NCBI GenBank assembly: GCA_903959115.1
Contig: CAJBVU010000054.1
Coordinates: 1 to 24,223 of the forward strand
Source of the DNA: an uncultured Bacteroidota bacterium
Lineage (GTDB): Bacteria > Bacteroidota > Bacteroidia > NS11-12g > UBA955
Direction of reading: 5' to 3'
DNA: 24,223 nt
How positions within the stretch are numbered: position 1 is the stretch's first letter; the number at the start of each line of letters is the position of its first letter. Below the pieces are notes generated by a model, which made no database searches, was not told where the DNA came from, and saw nothing but the letters and a program-made list of their open reading frames with translations. A program made the position numbers and the translations under genes. Shown piece by piece: positions 1 through 7,692 of the stretch.

Positions 1-1
1 G

Positions 2-304
2 AAAGTAGAAACCCATACCAAACAAATGATGATGAAAAAAATTCGCGTTTCGGAAGACACCGACACTGCATTTCACATTTATGCTTGCTTATGGACCCCG
101 AAAAAAATCGACTTCTATACAGACGGCATCAAGGTCAAATCGATACGATTTAATCGCTGGATGGCCCAATTTTTAAAAGAACCCATGTATTTGGTTCTGA
201 ATAACGCTATCGAAAATACCTACATCCCTCAGTTGATTGAAAATGGCAACAAAACCTCGGATTTTCAAGTGGATTGGGTACAAGTGTATCAAATTCGGCG
301 ATAG
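2..304 (+). CDS. Glycoside hydrolase family 16-like protein, C-terminal fragment (5' end outside window)
   Basis: The reading frame is already open at the left edge (codons start at base 2), so only about the last 100 residues of a longer protein are present; the first ATG at 26 is probably internal. The fragment has the C-terminal pattern of GH16 beta-glucanases: FHIYACLWTPKKIDFYTDG (the family's 'FHTYAVEWTP..I.FYVDG' strand), then PMYLVLNNAIE and a final VDWVQVYQ strand ending at the stop. Known GH16 enzymes are secreted laminarinases, agarases and related glucanases with an ExDxxE catalytic motif; that motif would lie upstream and is not visible, so activity and substrate cannot be judged. 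The protein ends right after the GH16 fold, without a T9SS sorting domain. Family call fairly secure, substrate unknown. Confidence 0.7.
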   Translation, partial: KVETHTKQMMMKKIRVSEDTDTAFHIYACLWTPKKIDFYTDGIKVKSIRFNRWMAQFLKEPMYLVLNNAIENTYIPQLIENGNKTSDFQVDWVQVYQIRR

Positions 305-402
305 CCGAATTTCCCTCTTAAAATTTCAATCACTTTCCCTAAGCAAGACAGTGGTTTCATCAACTTTTAACACAGGACTTACATCGAATCAATTGCATCG
401 CA

Positions 403-410
403 TACCTTTG
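403..410 (+). promoter_or_regulatory. Bacteroidota -7 promoter element (TACCTTTG) for rfbA
   Basis: Exact match to TAnnTTTG, with only 5 bases before the rfbA ATG at 416. No convincing -33 TTTG is seen. A start site a few bases downstream of the box would give a leaderless or nearly leaderless rfbA mRNA. Confidence 0.5.
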
Positions 411-415
411 CAATT

Positions 416-1285
416 ATGAAAGGGATAATTCTCGCCGGCGGTTCTGGCACCCGATTGCATCCATTGACGTTGGCCATGAGCAAACAGTTGATGCCTGTGT
501 ACGACAAACCCATGATTTATTATCCGTTATCAGTTTTGATGATGGCGGGAATCAATGAAATATTAATCATCAGCACACCCCACGATTTACCCCATTTCCA
601 AAAGTTATTGGGCGATGGCGCCAACTTGGGATGCAGATTCGAATATTGCGTTCAACCCTCTCCAGACGGATTGGCACAAGCTTTCATCTTAGGAAAAGAT
701 TTCATCGGCGACGATTCCGTTGCTTTGATTTTGGGCGATAACATTTTCTTTGGTTCCAAATTCCAAGACACCTTGAAAAGCAGTATCGACCCCAATGGTG
801 GGATTGTTTTTGCCTACCACGTGAGCGATCCAGAGCGATATGGTGTGGTAGAGTTCGATGAGCACCTCAATGCCATCAGCATCGAAGAAAAACCTTTGGA
901 ACCCAAGAGCAATTACGCGGTACCTGGTTTGTATTTCTATGACAATCAAGTGGTTGACATTGCTTGTAACCTTAAACCATCCCCTCGCGGCGAGCTAGAA
1001 ATCACCGATGTAAATCGCATTTATTTGGAGCGAAACGCTTTGCAAGTGCGAATCATCGAACGCGGAACGGCTTGGTTGGATACAGGGACTTTCACATCAC
1101 TCATGCAAGCCGGACAGTATGTTCAGGTCATCGAAGATCGTCAAGGCCTAAAAATTGGTTGCATCGAAGAAATCGCCTGGCGTCAAGGTTTTATTACGTC
1201 CGATGAATTGCTAGCAATTGCCCAACCCCTGAAAAAGAGTGGTTACGGCGTGTACCTAGAGAAAATGGTGACGCAAAAGTTGTAA
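416..1285 (+). CDS. rfbA: Glucose-1-phosphate thymidylyltransferase
   Basis: Makes dTDP-glucose from dTTP and glucose-1-phosphate in the cytoplasm, the first step toward dTDP-L-rhamnose and other deoxysugars for surface polysaccharide. The 289 residues match the usual RfbA/RmlA length. The N-terminal nucleotide-binding motif GGSGTRLHPLT (residues 8-18) is followed by the conserved lysine of SKQLMPVYDKP (K23), by LILGDNIFFG with the metal-binding aspartate (D108), and by the sugar-binding stretches DPERYGVVEFD, EEKPLEP and AWLDTGT. The ATG at 416 is the natural start because the family motif begins two residues later. The partner genes rfbB, rfbC and rfbD are not in the window; upstream is a glycoside hydrolase fragment and downstream the convergent tyrS. 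Function is near certain. Confidence 0.95.
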   Translation: MKGIILAGGSGTRLHPLTLAMSKQLMPVYDKPMIYYPLSVLMMAGINEILIISTPHDLPHFQKLLGDGANLGCRFEYCVQPSPDGLAQAFILGKDFIGDDSVALILGDNIFFGSKFQDTLKSSIDPNGGIVFAYHVSDPERYGVVEFDEHLNAISIEEKPLEPKSNYAVPGLYFYDNQVVDIACNLKPSPRGELEITDVNRIYLERNALQVRIIERGTAWLDTGTFTSLMQAGQYVQVIEDRQGLKIGCIEEIAWRQGFITSDELLAIAQPLKKSGYGVYLEKMVTQKL

Positions 1286-1347
1286 TCAGTTCGCGCTGAG
1301 GATTTGGTTTTTAGGTAGTTAGGAAGCACAGTTCAACCGCGCTTCAT

Positions 1348-2646
1348 TCAAACCGCCTCAATCAAGAAATACTGCTTTTTGCCTTTCTGAGCAATCAAGT
1401 ATTTTCCATGCAACAAAATCGCATCGGTAATCGTACCGTCGATGTCGGTGTACTTGTCCTTGTTAAAAGCAAATCCATTGGCTTGCAACATTTTGCGCGC
1501 TTCTCCCTTAGAAGGGAAAATCTGCGTATTTACGGCCAATAAATCCAATACATGAATCCCTTGAGCCAACGATGCTTTTTCCACTTCAAAACGCTCCATA
1601 CCGTCAGCAGCGGCAGCCAAAGTAGCTTCGTCAAGCGCTTTTAAATCATCGGCCGAACCATTGCCAAAAAAGATCTGCGTTGCTTTCAAAGCCATCTCCA
1701 AATCCGCCTCTGAATGCACTCGAACCGTCATTTCTGCCGCCAATTCTTTCTGCAAAATTCGCATATGCTCTTGACCTGTATGCTCCGCAATTAACGCTTC
1801 AATTTGATCGCGGTTCTTCAAAGAATATATCTTGATGAAACGAATGGCATCTTCATCGGCAACATTTAACCAAAACTGATAAAATTTATAGGGCGATGTT
1901 CTTGCTGGATCCAACCACACGTTACCGCCTTCTGATTTTCCAAACTTGGTTCCATCTGCCTTGGTAATCAAGGGTGCTGTTAACGCAAAACCCTCTCCAC
2001 CTGCCATTCTGCGAATCAGCTCTGTACCCGTGGTGATATTTCCCCACTGATCGCTGCCTCCCATCTGGAGTTTGCATCCTTCGTTCTTATACAAATGCAA
2101 AAAATCATATCCCTGAACCAATTGATAGGTAAACTCAGTAAACGAAATCCCACCCGATTCAAGTCGATTCCGAACACTGTCCTTACTCATCATGTAACTC
2201 ACGGTAATGTGCTTACCCACATCGCGAATGAAATCCAAAAACGACCAATTTTTGAACCAGTCGTAGTTGTTCACCATCTTGGCTTTATTGCCACCATCAC
2301 CAAACTCAATAAACTTCTCTAGTTGAGCCTTTTGGCAAGCAATGTTGTGATTTATCGTTTCAACATCCAACAACTTGCGTTCATCGGTTTTACCACTGGG
2401 ATCGCCTACCATGCCTGTAGCTCCGCCCACCAAGGCGACAGGAATATGACCGGCGCGTTGAAAGTGCATCAACTGCGTTATTGGTACGAGATTTCCAATG
2501 TGCAATGAATCTGCCGTTGGATCAAAACCAACATAGCCCGTAACCTGCTCGGTATTGAGCAATTCTTGGGTTCCGGGCATCGCATCATGAAGTAAACCTC
2601 TCCAACGAAGCTCTTCTACAAAATCAAAATTGGGTTGAAAAGACAT
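1348..2646 (-). CDS. tyrS: Tyrosyl-tRNA synthetase
   Basis: Charges tRNA-Tyr with tyrosine (class I aminoacyl-tRNA synthetase, cytoplasmic). At 432 residues it is full length for the bacterial TyrS. Visible are the HIGH-type motif HIGN (49-52), the tyrosine/tRNA site QMGGSDQWGN (194-203), the KMSKS-type loop KFGKS (234-238), and a C-terminal S4 RNA-binding domain (about 365-432, FPSKGEARKMLQANGFAFN). The ATG at 2646 is supported by a -7 promoter box 7 bases upstream. It runs convergent to rfbA with 62 bases between stops, and the next gene upstream on this strand (2684) is separated by its own promoter. No oddity seen. Confidence 0.97.
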   Translation of the reverse strand: MSFQPNFDFVEELRWRGLLHDAMPGTQELLNTEQVTGYVGFDPTADSLHIGNLVPITQLMHFQRAGHIPVALVGGATGMVGDPSGKTDERKLLDVETINHNIACQKAQLEKFIEFGDGGNKAKMVNNYDWFKNWSFLDFIRDVGKHITVSYMMSKDSVRNRLESGGISFTEFTYQLVQGYDFLHLYKNEGCKLQMGGSDQWGNITTGTELIRRMAGGEGFALTAPLITKADGTKFGKSEGGNVWLDPARTSPYKFYQFWLNVADEDAIRFIKIYSLKNRDQIEALIAEHTGQEHMRILQKELAAEMTVRVHSEADLEMALKATQIFFGNGSADDLKALDEATLAAAADGMERFEVEKASLAQGIHVLDLLAVNTQIFPSKGEARKMLQANGFAFNKDKYTDIDGTITDAILLHGKYLIAQKGKKQYFLIEAV

Positions 2647-2653
2647 AGAAATG

Positions 2654-2661
2654 CAAAGTTA
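2654..2661 (-). promoter_or_regulatory. -7 promoter element (TAACTTTG) for tyrS
   Basis: Exact TAnnTTTG read on the - strand, 7 bases from the tyrS ATG, with an ATTG 18 bases farther upstream (2680-2683) as a three-of-four match to the -33 TTTG. The best two-part promoter match in the window; it implies a very short 5' leader. Confidence 0.55.
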
Positions 2662-2683
2662 CAAATAATCCTTTGGGAACAAT

Positions 2684-3121
2684 TTAATGTGCCTCGCGCT
2701 TTGCAATGGCTTCTGAAATATAGGCTTTCAAGGAGTCTACATCTTGATCGTCCAAACCACTCGTTGCTAAGGAAACCACCTGGGCGGTTTCTTTTAACAT
2801 AAAGTTGATTTCATATTCCAGGTAATCAATGCGTTGCAAATACTTCCAAGGAATCATCATAAAAGAAGAAAAAAAGTGCAATCGGAATGATATGCCTTCT
2901 TCGTCAACCTTTACAAAATATTCGCCGCGACGTTTTTTGATCAAAAACATCAAAGAGGGAATGGATAATAGCAACCAAACCAAACCGCCTTTCCAGCCTA
3001 GCATGCCATAGTGAAATCCCCAACCAACGAATATCAAAACGCACAATACGATTAACGCCGGCATTTCCGCTTTCTTGGTCGGAATTACAATATGCAACGG
3101 CGACATTACTCCTTGATCCAT
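2684..3121 (-). CDS. Small membrane protein with PH-like (YdbT/DUF304-like) tail
   Basis: A 145-residue protein of unknown function. Two hydrophobic helices (about 21-40 and 45-62) are joined by a short GW-containing turn, followed by a basic stretch (KKRRGE) and a soluble C-terminal part. In that part the pattern VDEEGISFRLHF...IPWKYLQRIDYLEYE resembles bacterial PH-like domains that follow a membrane hairpin. It overlaps the end of the upstream T9SS gene: the ATG at 3121 gives a 16-base overlap. A second in-frame ATG at 3106 forms a TAATG stop/start junction with AAGGAG just before it, so either start is possible and the two genes are probably translationally coupled. No partner or pathway is indicated. 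Gene real, function unknown. Confidence 0.7.
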   Translation of the reverse strand: MDQGVMSPLHIVIPTKKAEMPALIVLCVLIFVGWGFHYGMLGWKGGLVWLLLSIPSLMFLIKKRRGEYFVKVDEEGISFRLHFFSSFMMIPWKYLQRIDYLEYEINFMLKETAQVVSLATSGLDDQDVDSLKAYISEAIAKREAH

Positions 3122-3807
3122 TGGGTATGAATTCCGCTAGATGTCATGAAATAAATACCAGAAGTCAATTCAGAAACATCAGCGCTCCACAATCCGTTTT
3201 CCTCGGTCATTTTCAACTTGATTTCAGCGCCCAAAGCATTGTAAATCTGTGGTTTTACTTTACAACCGGAAACAAAAATCTGATTCGTTACTGGGTTTGG
3301 ATAAACACGGATTGCTGTTGTACTGTTTTCTGTGATTTGTGCCGTTCCACCTGTAATGGTGATACTAAAATTCTTGATGGTATCGGGCTGTGCAACCGGT
3401 AAAAAACCATTCACCTTGGCATACGCTGTGATAGCAAATTTCAAGGGATAAACACCAGATGCTGTTGGCGTGCCGTTCAGTTTGATACAACGAACATTTG
3501 AAGGCAAATAAATACAACGAGGCTCAAAACATACATAACCCATACCCGTTGGCAAGCCCATCACCTTTGTGAGCTTCAATGAGTCGATTGTCACCTTCTG
3601 TTTGGTACCTGCTACAACTACAGATGTATCCTTAAATGAAAGTACCATCACGGTTTGGTTATACGCGGTACCTACATTTCCATCGGCTAACTTGCTTGGA
3701 TAAAATCCCGCTACTTTTATGGTTGTGTCTGGCGTACAATTCTGTGCCTGAGCTTTTAAAGCCAAGGAAACCAAGGCTAGAAAAACGATATGTTTAATTG
3801 TTTTCAT
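3106..3807 (-). CDS. Small secreted protein with T9SS type A sorting domain
   Basis: A 233-residue exported protein. Residues 1-21 form a Sec signal peptide ending in ...LKAQA before QNC. The middle (about 30-150) looks like a beta-sandwich/Ig-type repeat: GTAYNQT strand, then a cysteine-rich turn around C93, C98 and C107, and LNGTPTASGVYPLKF, a pattern common in Bacteroidota surface proteins. Residues about 165-233 carry a T9SS type A sorting domain (VYPNPVTNQIFVSG ... SGIYF), which directs passage across the outer membrane and is normally cleaved. The start at 3807 is backed by a -7 box 7 bases upstream. It is followed without a gap by the small membrane protein gene. No catalytic motif is visible, so the role is unknown beyond secretion to the cell surface or medium. 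Confidence 0.85.
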   Translation of the reverse strand: MKTIKHIVFLALVSLALKAQAQNCTPDTTIKVAGFYPSKLADGNVGTAYNQTVMVLSFKDTSVVVAGTKQKVTIDSLKLTKVMGLPTGMGYVCFEPRCIYLPSNVRCIKLNGTPTASGVYPLKFAITAYAKVNGFLPVAQPDTIKNFSITITGGTAQITENSTTAIRVYPNPVTNQIFVSGCKVKPQIYNALGAEIKLKMTEENGLWSADVSELTSGIYFMTSSGIHTQWIKE

Positions 3808-3814
3808 TTGATTT

Positions 3815-3822
3815 CAAAGATA
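3815..3822 (-). promoter_or_regulatory. -7 promoter element (TATCTTTG) for the small T9SS gene
   Basis: Exact TAnnTTTG on the - strand, 7 bases from the ATG at 3807; no clear -33 TTTG. It lies just upstream of the gene and next to the stop of the preceding GT87 gene, so the small T9SS gene probably has its own start site. Confidence 0.5.
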
Positions 3823-3830
3823 AAGTATAA

Positions 3831-5153
3831 CTAAATGGTTTTTTCATGCTGCAATTGTTCGACTTTCCAATCCAAATAACAATGACCAAAAAGTAAGAAA
3901 ATTAAACCGCCGATGCCTTGAATTCTATATCCGCTAATCCATGCACGGACATCAAAGGGAAGGGCTTCAAAAAACAAGATCAATCCCATAAGTAACGCAC
4001 CAAGAAACAATCCTAATTTGATCCAGGTTGGTATGATATCCGAATGTTTCACCAGGGTCACATCATCATGCTTTAATGACATTAACCAATCTTTCACAAC
4101 AAACAAGGCCAATGGCCACATCATAAACAATGAATAATCTCTCTGGTGCGGAAAAGCCAATGGAATTGATGCCATGAAGATCGACATCAGCAAAATCGAC
4201 TTTTTCTGTTCTGAAATATTCCGAAATCTCCATATCCAGTAACAACAAGACGACAGCACTAACAACCTAAACAGTTGCGTTGTGATAAATACGCCCGATG
4301 CGCCCATCGAAAACCAAGCCACCCGGTCTTCGCCTTCAATGTTTAATCCGGTGAGATATTTTGTTACCAATGCACCAAAATCAATAAAACCGCCTTCACC
4401 TAGCTCCACAATGTGGTTTTTTGAAAATGGATTAATATTCATCATCCAGCTTTGAAGCAATTCAACATGATACTGAAACGGCAAATATGCGAAAGGCAAC
4501 AATATCATCCCAATGACCAAAGAAACGGTGATAAAAAACGCCCTCCATTGTTTCATTAAGAACAACTGACCCACCATAAAAATGGGTAAAATTTTCAGAT
4601 TTACCCCAAAGGCCAACCCGGTGAAATACTTAGATTTTTTTGATTGTAAAAATTGAAATGCCCGAACAACACCCCACACAATCAAAATTGTCATTTGTCC
4701 ATACAATAAATTCAAAAATATCCATCGATAAGAGACCAAAGCAAGCACAATCCAAAATGTTAATCCAGCTTTGTTTTTGGGAGGATTAACCAAATCCCTA
4801 ACAAACTGAAACAACTGATAAACAAAATAGAGATTTAAGCAATTCCAGAGTATTTTTAGAATAAACAGACCAAAGGGCACTTCATGGGTGACAACAAACT
4901 GAGGTAAGAATGTAAATGGCGCTAGAAGGGTAGCAAACAAAGGACTGTAATAATAATAGAGCTGCCAACCTTCGGCAGAATAAGGTTTGCTATAAAGATT
5001 CTCCAATGAAACCAATCGTTGCGCGGCGCCATAGAAAATATTCAGATCGTTGTTTGTGCTGATACTCCTTAAGAAAGGCCAAGCAATTAAGCCGACAAAA
5101 ATCCAAGTGAGAATTCTAATCCCTTTTTGATATGATTTTTCGATTTCTGTCAC
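3831..5153 (-). CDS. GT87-type (DUF2029) polytopic membrane glycosyltransferase
   Basis: A very hydrophobic protein with about ten membrane helices. After the first helix come a conserved aspartate and FYGAAQRL, then YYYYSPLFATLLAPF, the hallmark of the GT87/DUF2029 family of polyprenyl-phosphate-sugar-dependent alpha-mannosyltransferases (GT-C fold). Known relatives add mannose to lipid-linked glycans outside the cytoplasmic membrane; the substrate here is unknown. The longest ORF starts at an ATG at 5177 (448 residues), but an exact -7 promoter box lies inside it at 5165-5172. I therefore favour the GTG at 5153 (440 residues, MTEIEKSYQKG), 11 bases after the box. The same strand later carries a second membrane glycosyltransferase (6090-7556), which suggests a small envelope-glycan neighbourhood. 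Family call good, start uncertain. Confidence 0.8.
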   Translation of the reverse strand: MTEIEKSYQKGIRILTWIFVGLIAWPFLRSISTNNDLNIFYGAAQRLVSLENLYSKPYSAEGWQLYYYYSPLFATLLAPFTFLPQFVVTHEVPFGLFILKILWNCLNLYFVYQLFQFVRDLVNPPKNKAGLTFWIVLALVSYRWIFLNLLYGQMTILIVWGVVRAFQFLQSKKSKYFTGLAFGVNLKILPIFMVGQLFLMKQWRAFFITVSLVIGMILLPFAYLPFQYHVELLQSWMMNINPFSKNHIVELGEGGFIDFGALVTKYLTGLNIEGEDRVAWFSMGASGVFITTQLFRLLVLSSCCYWIWRFRNISEQKKSILLMSIFMASIPLAFPHQRDYSLFMMWPLALFVVKDWLMSLKHDDVTLVKHSDIIPTWIKLGLFLGALLMGLILFFEALPFDVRAWISGYRIQGIGGLIFLLFGHCYLDWKVEQLQHEKTI

Positions 5154-5164
5154 AACTAGCGATG

Positions 5165-5172
5165 CAAATTTA
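5165..5172 (-). promoter_or_regulatory. -7 promoter element (TAAATTTG) for the GT87 gene
   Basis: Exact TAnnTTTG on the - strand. It overlaps codons 2-5 of the longest possible ORF (ATG at 5177) and lies 11 bases upstream of an in-frame GTG at 5153, which is why the GTG is preferred as start. Confidence 0.4.
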
Positions 5173-5266
5173 GCCATTGCAATGCGGAATCTTTGCAGTA
5201 ATTTACAAAGACGATCATCATTAGATAAAAGTCAAAGCGATCTAACAAAATACAATCCTTTTAAAG

Positions 5267-5274
5267 TAATTTTG
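5267..5274 (+). promoter_or_regulatory. -7 promoter element (TAATTTTG) for tRNA-Arg
   Basis: Exact TAnnTTTG, 10 bases upstream of the mature 5' end of the tRNA at 5285. No clear -33 TTTG. The 107 bases between the ATG at 5177 and the tRNA hold nothing else I recognise. Confidence 0.45.
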
Positions 5275-5284
5275 CCTCCCCCTT

Positions 5285-5359
5285 GGCCCCGTAGTTCAAT
5301 GGATAGAATAGATGTTTCCTAAACATTTGATATGAGTTCGATTCTCGTCGGGGCTACCA
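5285..5359 (+). tRNA. tRNA-Arg, anticodon CCT
   Basis: A complete cloverleaf can be folded by hand. The acceptor stem GGCCCCG (5285-5291) pairs with CGGGGCT (5349-5355), starting with a G-U pair. The D stem is GTTC/GAAT. The anticodon stem GATGT/ACATT surrounds loop TTCCTAA with anticodon CCT at 5318-5320. The T stem is ATGAG/CTCGT with loop TTCGATT (5337-5343). Discriminator A5356 is followed by an encoded CCA (5357-5359). The anticodon reads AGG codons (arginine). The gene stands alone, and its 3' end is only 7 bases from the stop of the convergent lipoprotein gene. Confidence 0.95.
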
Positions 5360-5366
5360 AATTGAA

Positions 5367-5999
5367 TTATTTCAAATCAAACGATTTAATTTCCGTATGG
5401 TACGTGTTTCCACTCGAGGCATAATCATCATCTACCATCACCAAACCTACTTTTGGCGCGTAATACGCATCGGATGTATAGCCCAAAGATGGGATGTTTA
5501 ATCGAATATGAACAACATTCTCGAACGATTTACTTCCAACCGTTTTAGAGACCGTTTCGATGACTTCGTAGTTATACTGCTTCAAAATTCCGCCCAATCC
5601 CTTAATCGACTTCGACCATTTTTTACCGGTCTGCATTGAATCCTTTAAATAAACAATTTCCTGGGTGGCGCCATCGGCATCCAAAACCAAAACGCTATAA
5701 TTTCCCTTGCTGTAACGATAGTAGTTTCGGCTGATAACACCCGCAGTATTGGTCTTATACATTTGAAAAGTGTTCCATAAATAAAGCGCAGTTGAATCTT
5801 CCACTTTCACTGTCCAGTCGCTGCTCGATGTCCCCGTGGTAGAATAACTCCAATTGGAACCAACTTTAGAATTCAAATATTCTCCAGGACCTGGCATCGA
5901 CTTTACGGGATCCTTTTCACATGCACCCATACCAAAAATTAATGTCGCTGATACCAAGGCGAAAGTGAGCCCCTTTGAAATACTAAGTGCAGAATTCAT
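5367..5999 (-). CDS. Lipoprotein of unknown function
   Basis: A 210-residue protein. The ORF could extend to a TTG at 6077, but the ATG at 5999 gives a proper lipoprotein signal: a basic N-region, hydrophobic stretch LTFALVSATLIFGMGA and lipobox cysteine C27. The residues after the cysteine, EKDP, resemble the lysine-acidic export signal that sends Bacteroidota lipoproteins to the cell surface, so a surface location is possible (inference). The mature part is rich in beta-strand pattern (SNWSYSTTG, RNYYRYSKG, YNYEVIETV, DAYYAPKVGLVMVDDD). Its YYAP.VGLV segment is typical of small beta-rich lipoproteins with no assigned role. It lies 90 bases downstream of the GT39-type gene on the same strand and could share its transcript. 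No catalytic motif seen. Confidence 0.8.
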   Translation of the reverse strand: MNSALSISKGLTFALVSATLIFGMGACEKDPVKSMPGPGEYLNSKVGSNWSYSTTGTSSSDWTVKVEDSTALYLWNTFQMYKTNTAGVISRNYYRYSKGNYSVLVLDADGATQEIVYLKDSMQTGKKWSKSIKGLGGILKQYNYEVIETVSKTVGSKSFENVVHIRLNIPSLGYTSDAYYAPKVGLVMVDDDYASSGNTYHTEIKSFDLK

Positions 6000-6016
6000 A
6001 TCGTTTTTATTTGATT

Positions 6017-6024
6017 CAAGATTA
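6017..6024 (-). promoter_or_regulatory. Weak -7-like element (TAATCTTG) before the lipoprotein gene
   Basis: Five of the six fixed positions of TAnnTTTG, 17 bases upstream of the ATG at 5999, with a TTTG 16 bases farther up (a short spacing). Could be a secondary promoter inside the GT39-lipoprotein unit. Confidence 0.25.
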
Positions 6025-6089
6025 CCATTTTTTGACGACGCAAAAAAGCATGTTCCCCGCATCGTATAGAAAATCAAACACTCGTTCGA

Positions 6090-7556
6090 TTATTCGGTAC
6101 TATCTGATGTCAATTTATAAAGCGCATAATGTTCATTCTCAAATACCAATTCAACGTCTGGCGTGGCACTCGATTGGGTGATGTGCAATGTGACCCAATT
6201 CTTATAACTGGATTTATTTAACACCAAATATTTCGCACCCTTCTTGATCCATGTGCTCATTTGGTTGTTATCCAAAACTTGTTCATTCAACGCAACCCAA
6301 CCCTTTCTATTTAGGAAATACAATTCTTGTGGATTCACGCCTGAATTGATGATTACAAGATCTGATTTGGGTATGTGGCTACTCACCTCTGATGCTAATG
6401 TGAGTTTGTACATTTCACTTTTTTTGATAAAATGGTCATGCATTTGGTTTGATACCCCTTCTAATACGATGAAAAAAATCAGCACATTTGGTAGCTTGTT
6501 TCCAAAGCGGAATCTCGTTAATGAGCTCAACCCGAAGCCCACGAATAAACACATAATAGGCACAAATGGAATCACATAATAGGTGTGCTGGGGGAAAACT
6601 GACCCCGTTTTTACCATGTAAAAAACAAAAACCAAAGTAACCGAAGCCACACAAGTCCAAAAGGCTTTGTCGCGTTTAACAGCACAGACAACAACGCCGT
6701 AAATCATCGCGGCCAGGGCAAGAAAACTATAAAAACTGGTGAAGTAAAACTTCTCCAATAACAATGGCCAAAGCGGAAGAATTTCCCGAATACCCTCTAC
6801 TAATCCTTTGGAAATAAACCAGGGGTATCCAAACGTATTTAAGTAGGGAACCCAATAGAAATACCATACAATGGCGGGCAGGATCGACAAAAATGCTCCG
6901 GTAAAAATCAAGATTTTTGTTTTTCGTTGCATTTGATTCATCCAAACCATCGGAAGCAACGCCGCCAACAAACAAGCCGACGGAATCTTGCTCAGCACCC
7001 CTAAAGTAACAAAGACGACACTCAATATCCAATCCTTGAATCTGATTTGGATGCAATATTGTACCCAATAACTCAAACCAATGATAACGAGTGAAACGGC
7101 AAAAGTATCGGGCATGATTTTTCTGGAAATGGAAAACCAAACGGAAGCCATCAAAGTCAATGCAGCATAATTGGCGACACGCTCATCGAATAGAACCTTG
7201 GTCATTTTATGAAACCGAAACACACCCCAAACTACCATCAACAAATTAATCAATCTGCCATACCAATGGGCAAAACCAAAGGCTTTAAAGCAGAGGAAAA
7301 TAAGAAAATTCATGATTGGGAATTCCGCCCCTGTAATGCCCGTTTTTTCTCCGGCGATATCAATTCTGGGATAGAGCCAATCCATTCCCGACTCGTAATA
7401 ATTTCTGGAAACCATATTGGTGAGAACCTGCCTCCAATTGTGACCGATTTCCAATGGCGGATCCGTAATCCCAATACATTGAATCAAAAAAAACAACAGC
7501 AGCCATCCTTCGATTCTTGTAAAAATACTTATTCGAAATTTGGCATTGATACCCAT
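6090..7556 (-). CDS. GT39/ArnT-like polytopic membrane glycosyltransferase
   Basis: A 488-residue protein with about ten membrane helices in the N-terminal four fifths and a soluble C-terminal part (about 390-488). After the first helix comes DPPLEIGHNWRQ (residues 32-43), matching the acidic/'HxWRQ' loop that begins the catalytic site of bacterial GT39/PMT-type GT-C transferases. RKIMPDTFAVSL follows in the next loops. Known members move a sugar from a polyprenyl-phosphate carrier onto lipid A, protein or glycan on the periplasmic face; acceptor and donor here are unknown. The ATG at 7556 is supported by a -7 box 14 bases upstream. It is divergent from the Omp28-like T9SS gene and followed by a lipoprotein gene. 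Membrane glycosyltransferase is a good call; the exact family is less sure. Confidence 0.75.
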   Translation of the reverse strand: MGINAKFRISIFTRIEGWLLLFFLIQCIGITDPPLEIGHNWRQVLTNMVSRNYYESGMDWLYPRIDIAGEKTGITGAEFPIMNFLIFLCFKAFGFAHWYGRLINLLMVVWGVFRFHKMTKVLFDERVANYAALTLMASVWFSISRKIMPDTFAVSLVIIGLSYWVQYCIQIRFKDWILSVVFVTLGVLSKIPSACLLAALLPMVWMNQMQRKTKILIFTGAFLSILPAIVWYFYWVPYLNTFGYPWFISKGLVEGIREILPLWPLLLEKFYFTSFYSFLALAAMIYGVVVCAVKRDKAFWTCVASVTLVFVFYMVKTGSVFPQHTYYVIPFVPIMCLFVGFGLSSLTRFRFGNKLPNVLIFFIVLEGVSNQMHDHFIKKSEMYKLTLASEVSSHIPKSDLVIINSGVNPQELYFLNRKGWVALNEQVLDNNQMSTWIKKGAKYLVLNKSSYKNWVTLHITQSSATPDVELVFENEHYALYKLTSDSTE

Positions 7557-7570
7557 CGTCTATGAAAAAA

Positions 7571-7578
7571 CAAAAATA
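7571..7578 (-). promoter_or_regulatory. -7 promoter element (TATTTTTG) for the GT39-type gene
   Basis: Exact TAnnTTTG on the - strand, 14 bases from the ATG at 7556. It forms a divergent pair with the + strand box at 7669-7676 in the 136-base intergenic region; nothing else is recognised there. Confidence 0.5.
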
Positions 7579-7668
7579 GGTTTGGATTGACGATAAAATA
7601 TCGGATGTTTAAATCACCAAGAAGTTGGCATCGTATTTCTAGAAAACAATTTACACGATTCAAATTCC

Positions 7669-7676
7669 TATATTTG
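7669..7676 (+). promoter_or_regulatory. -7 promoter element (TATATTTG) for the Omp28-like T9SS gene
   Basis: Exact TAnnTTTG, 16 bases upstream of the ATG at 7693. No good -33 TTTG at the expected distance. Confidence 0.5.
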
Positions 7677-7692
7677 AAAAATAAGAACAATT

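Noticed and set aside
1286..1347. Possible hairpin TCAG..CTGA as rfbA terminator
   Set aside because: Only four pairs, and the following T-stretch is interrupted; not supportable.
6000..6077. Extended N-terminus of the lipoprotein (TTG at 6077)
   Set aside because: The signal peptide and lipobox are correctly placed only from the ATG at 5999.
7209..7565. 118-codon + strand ORF opposite the GT39-type gene
   Set aside because: Antisense shadow of a clearly coding membrane protein gene; no recognisable family, signal or promoter of its own.
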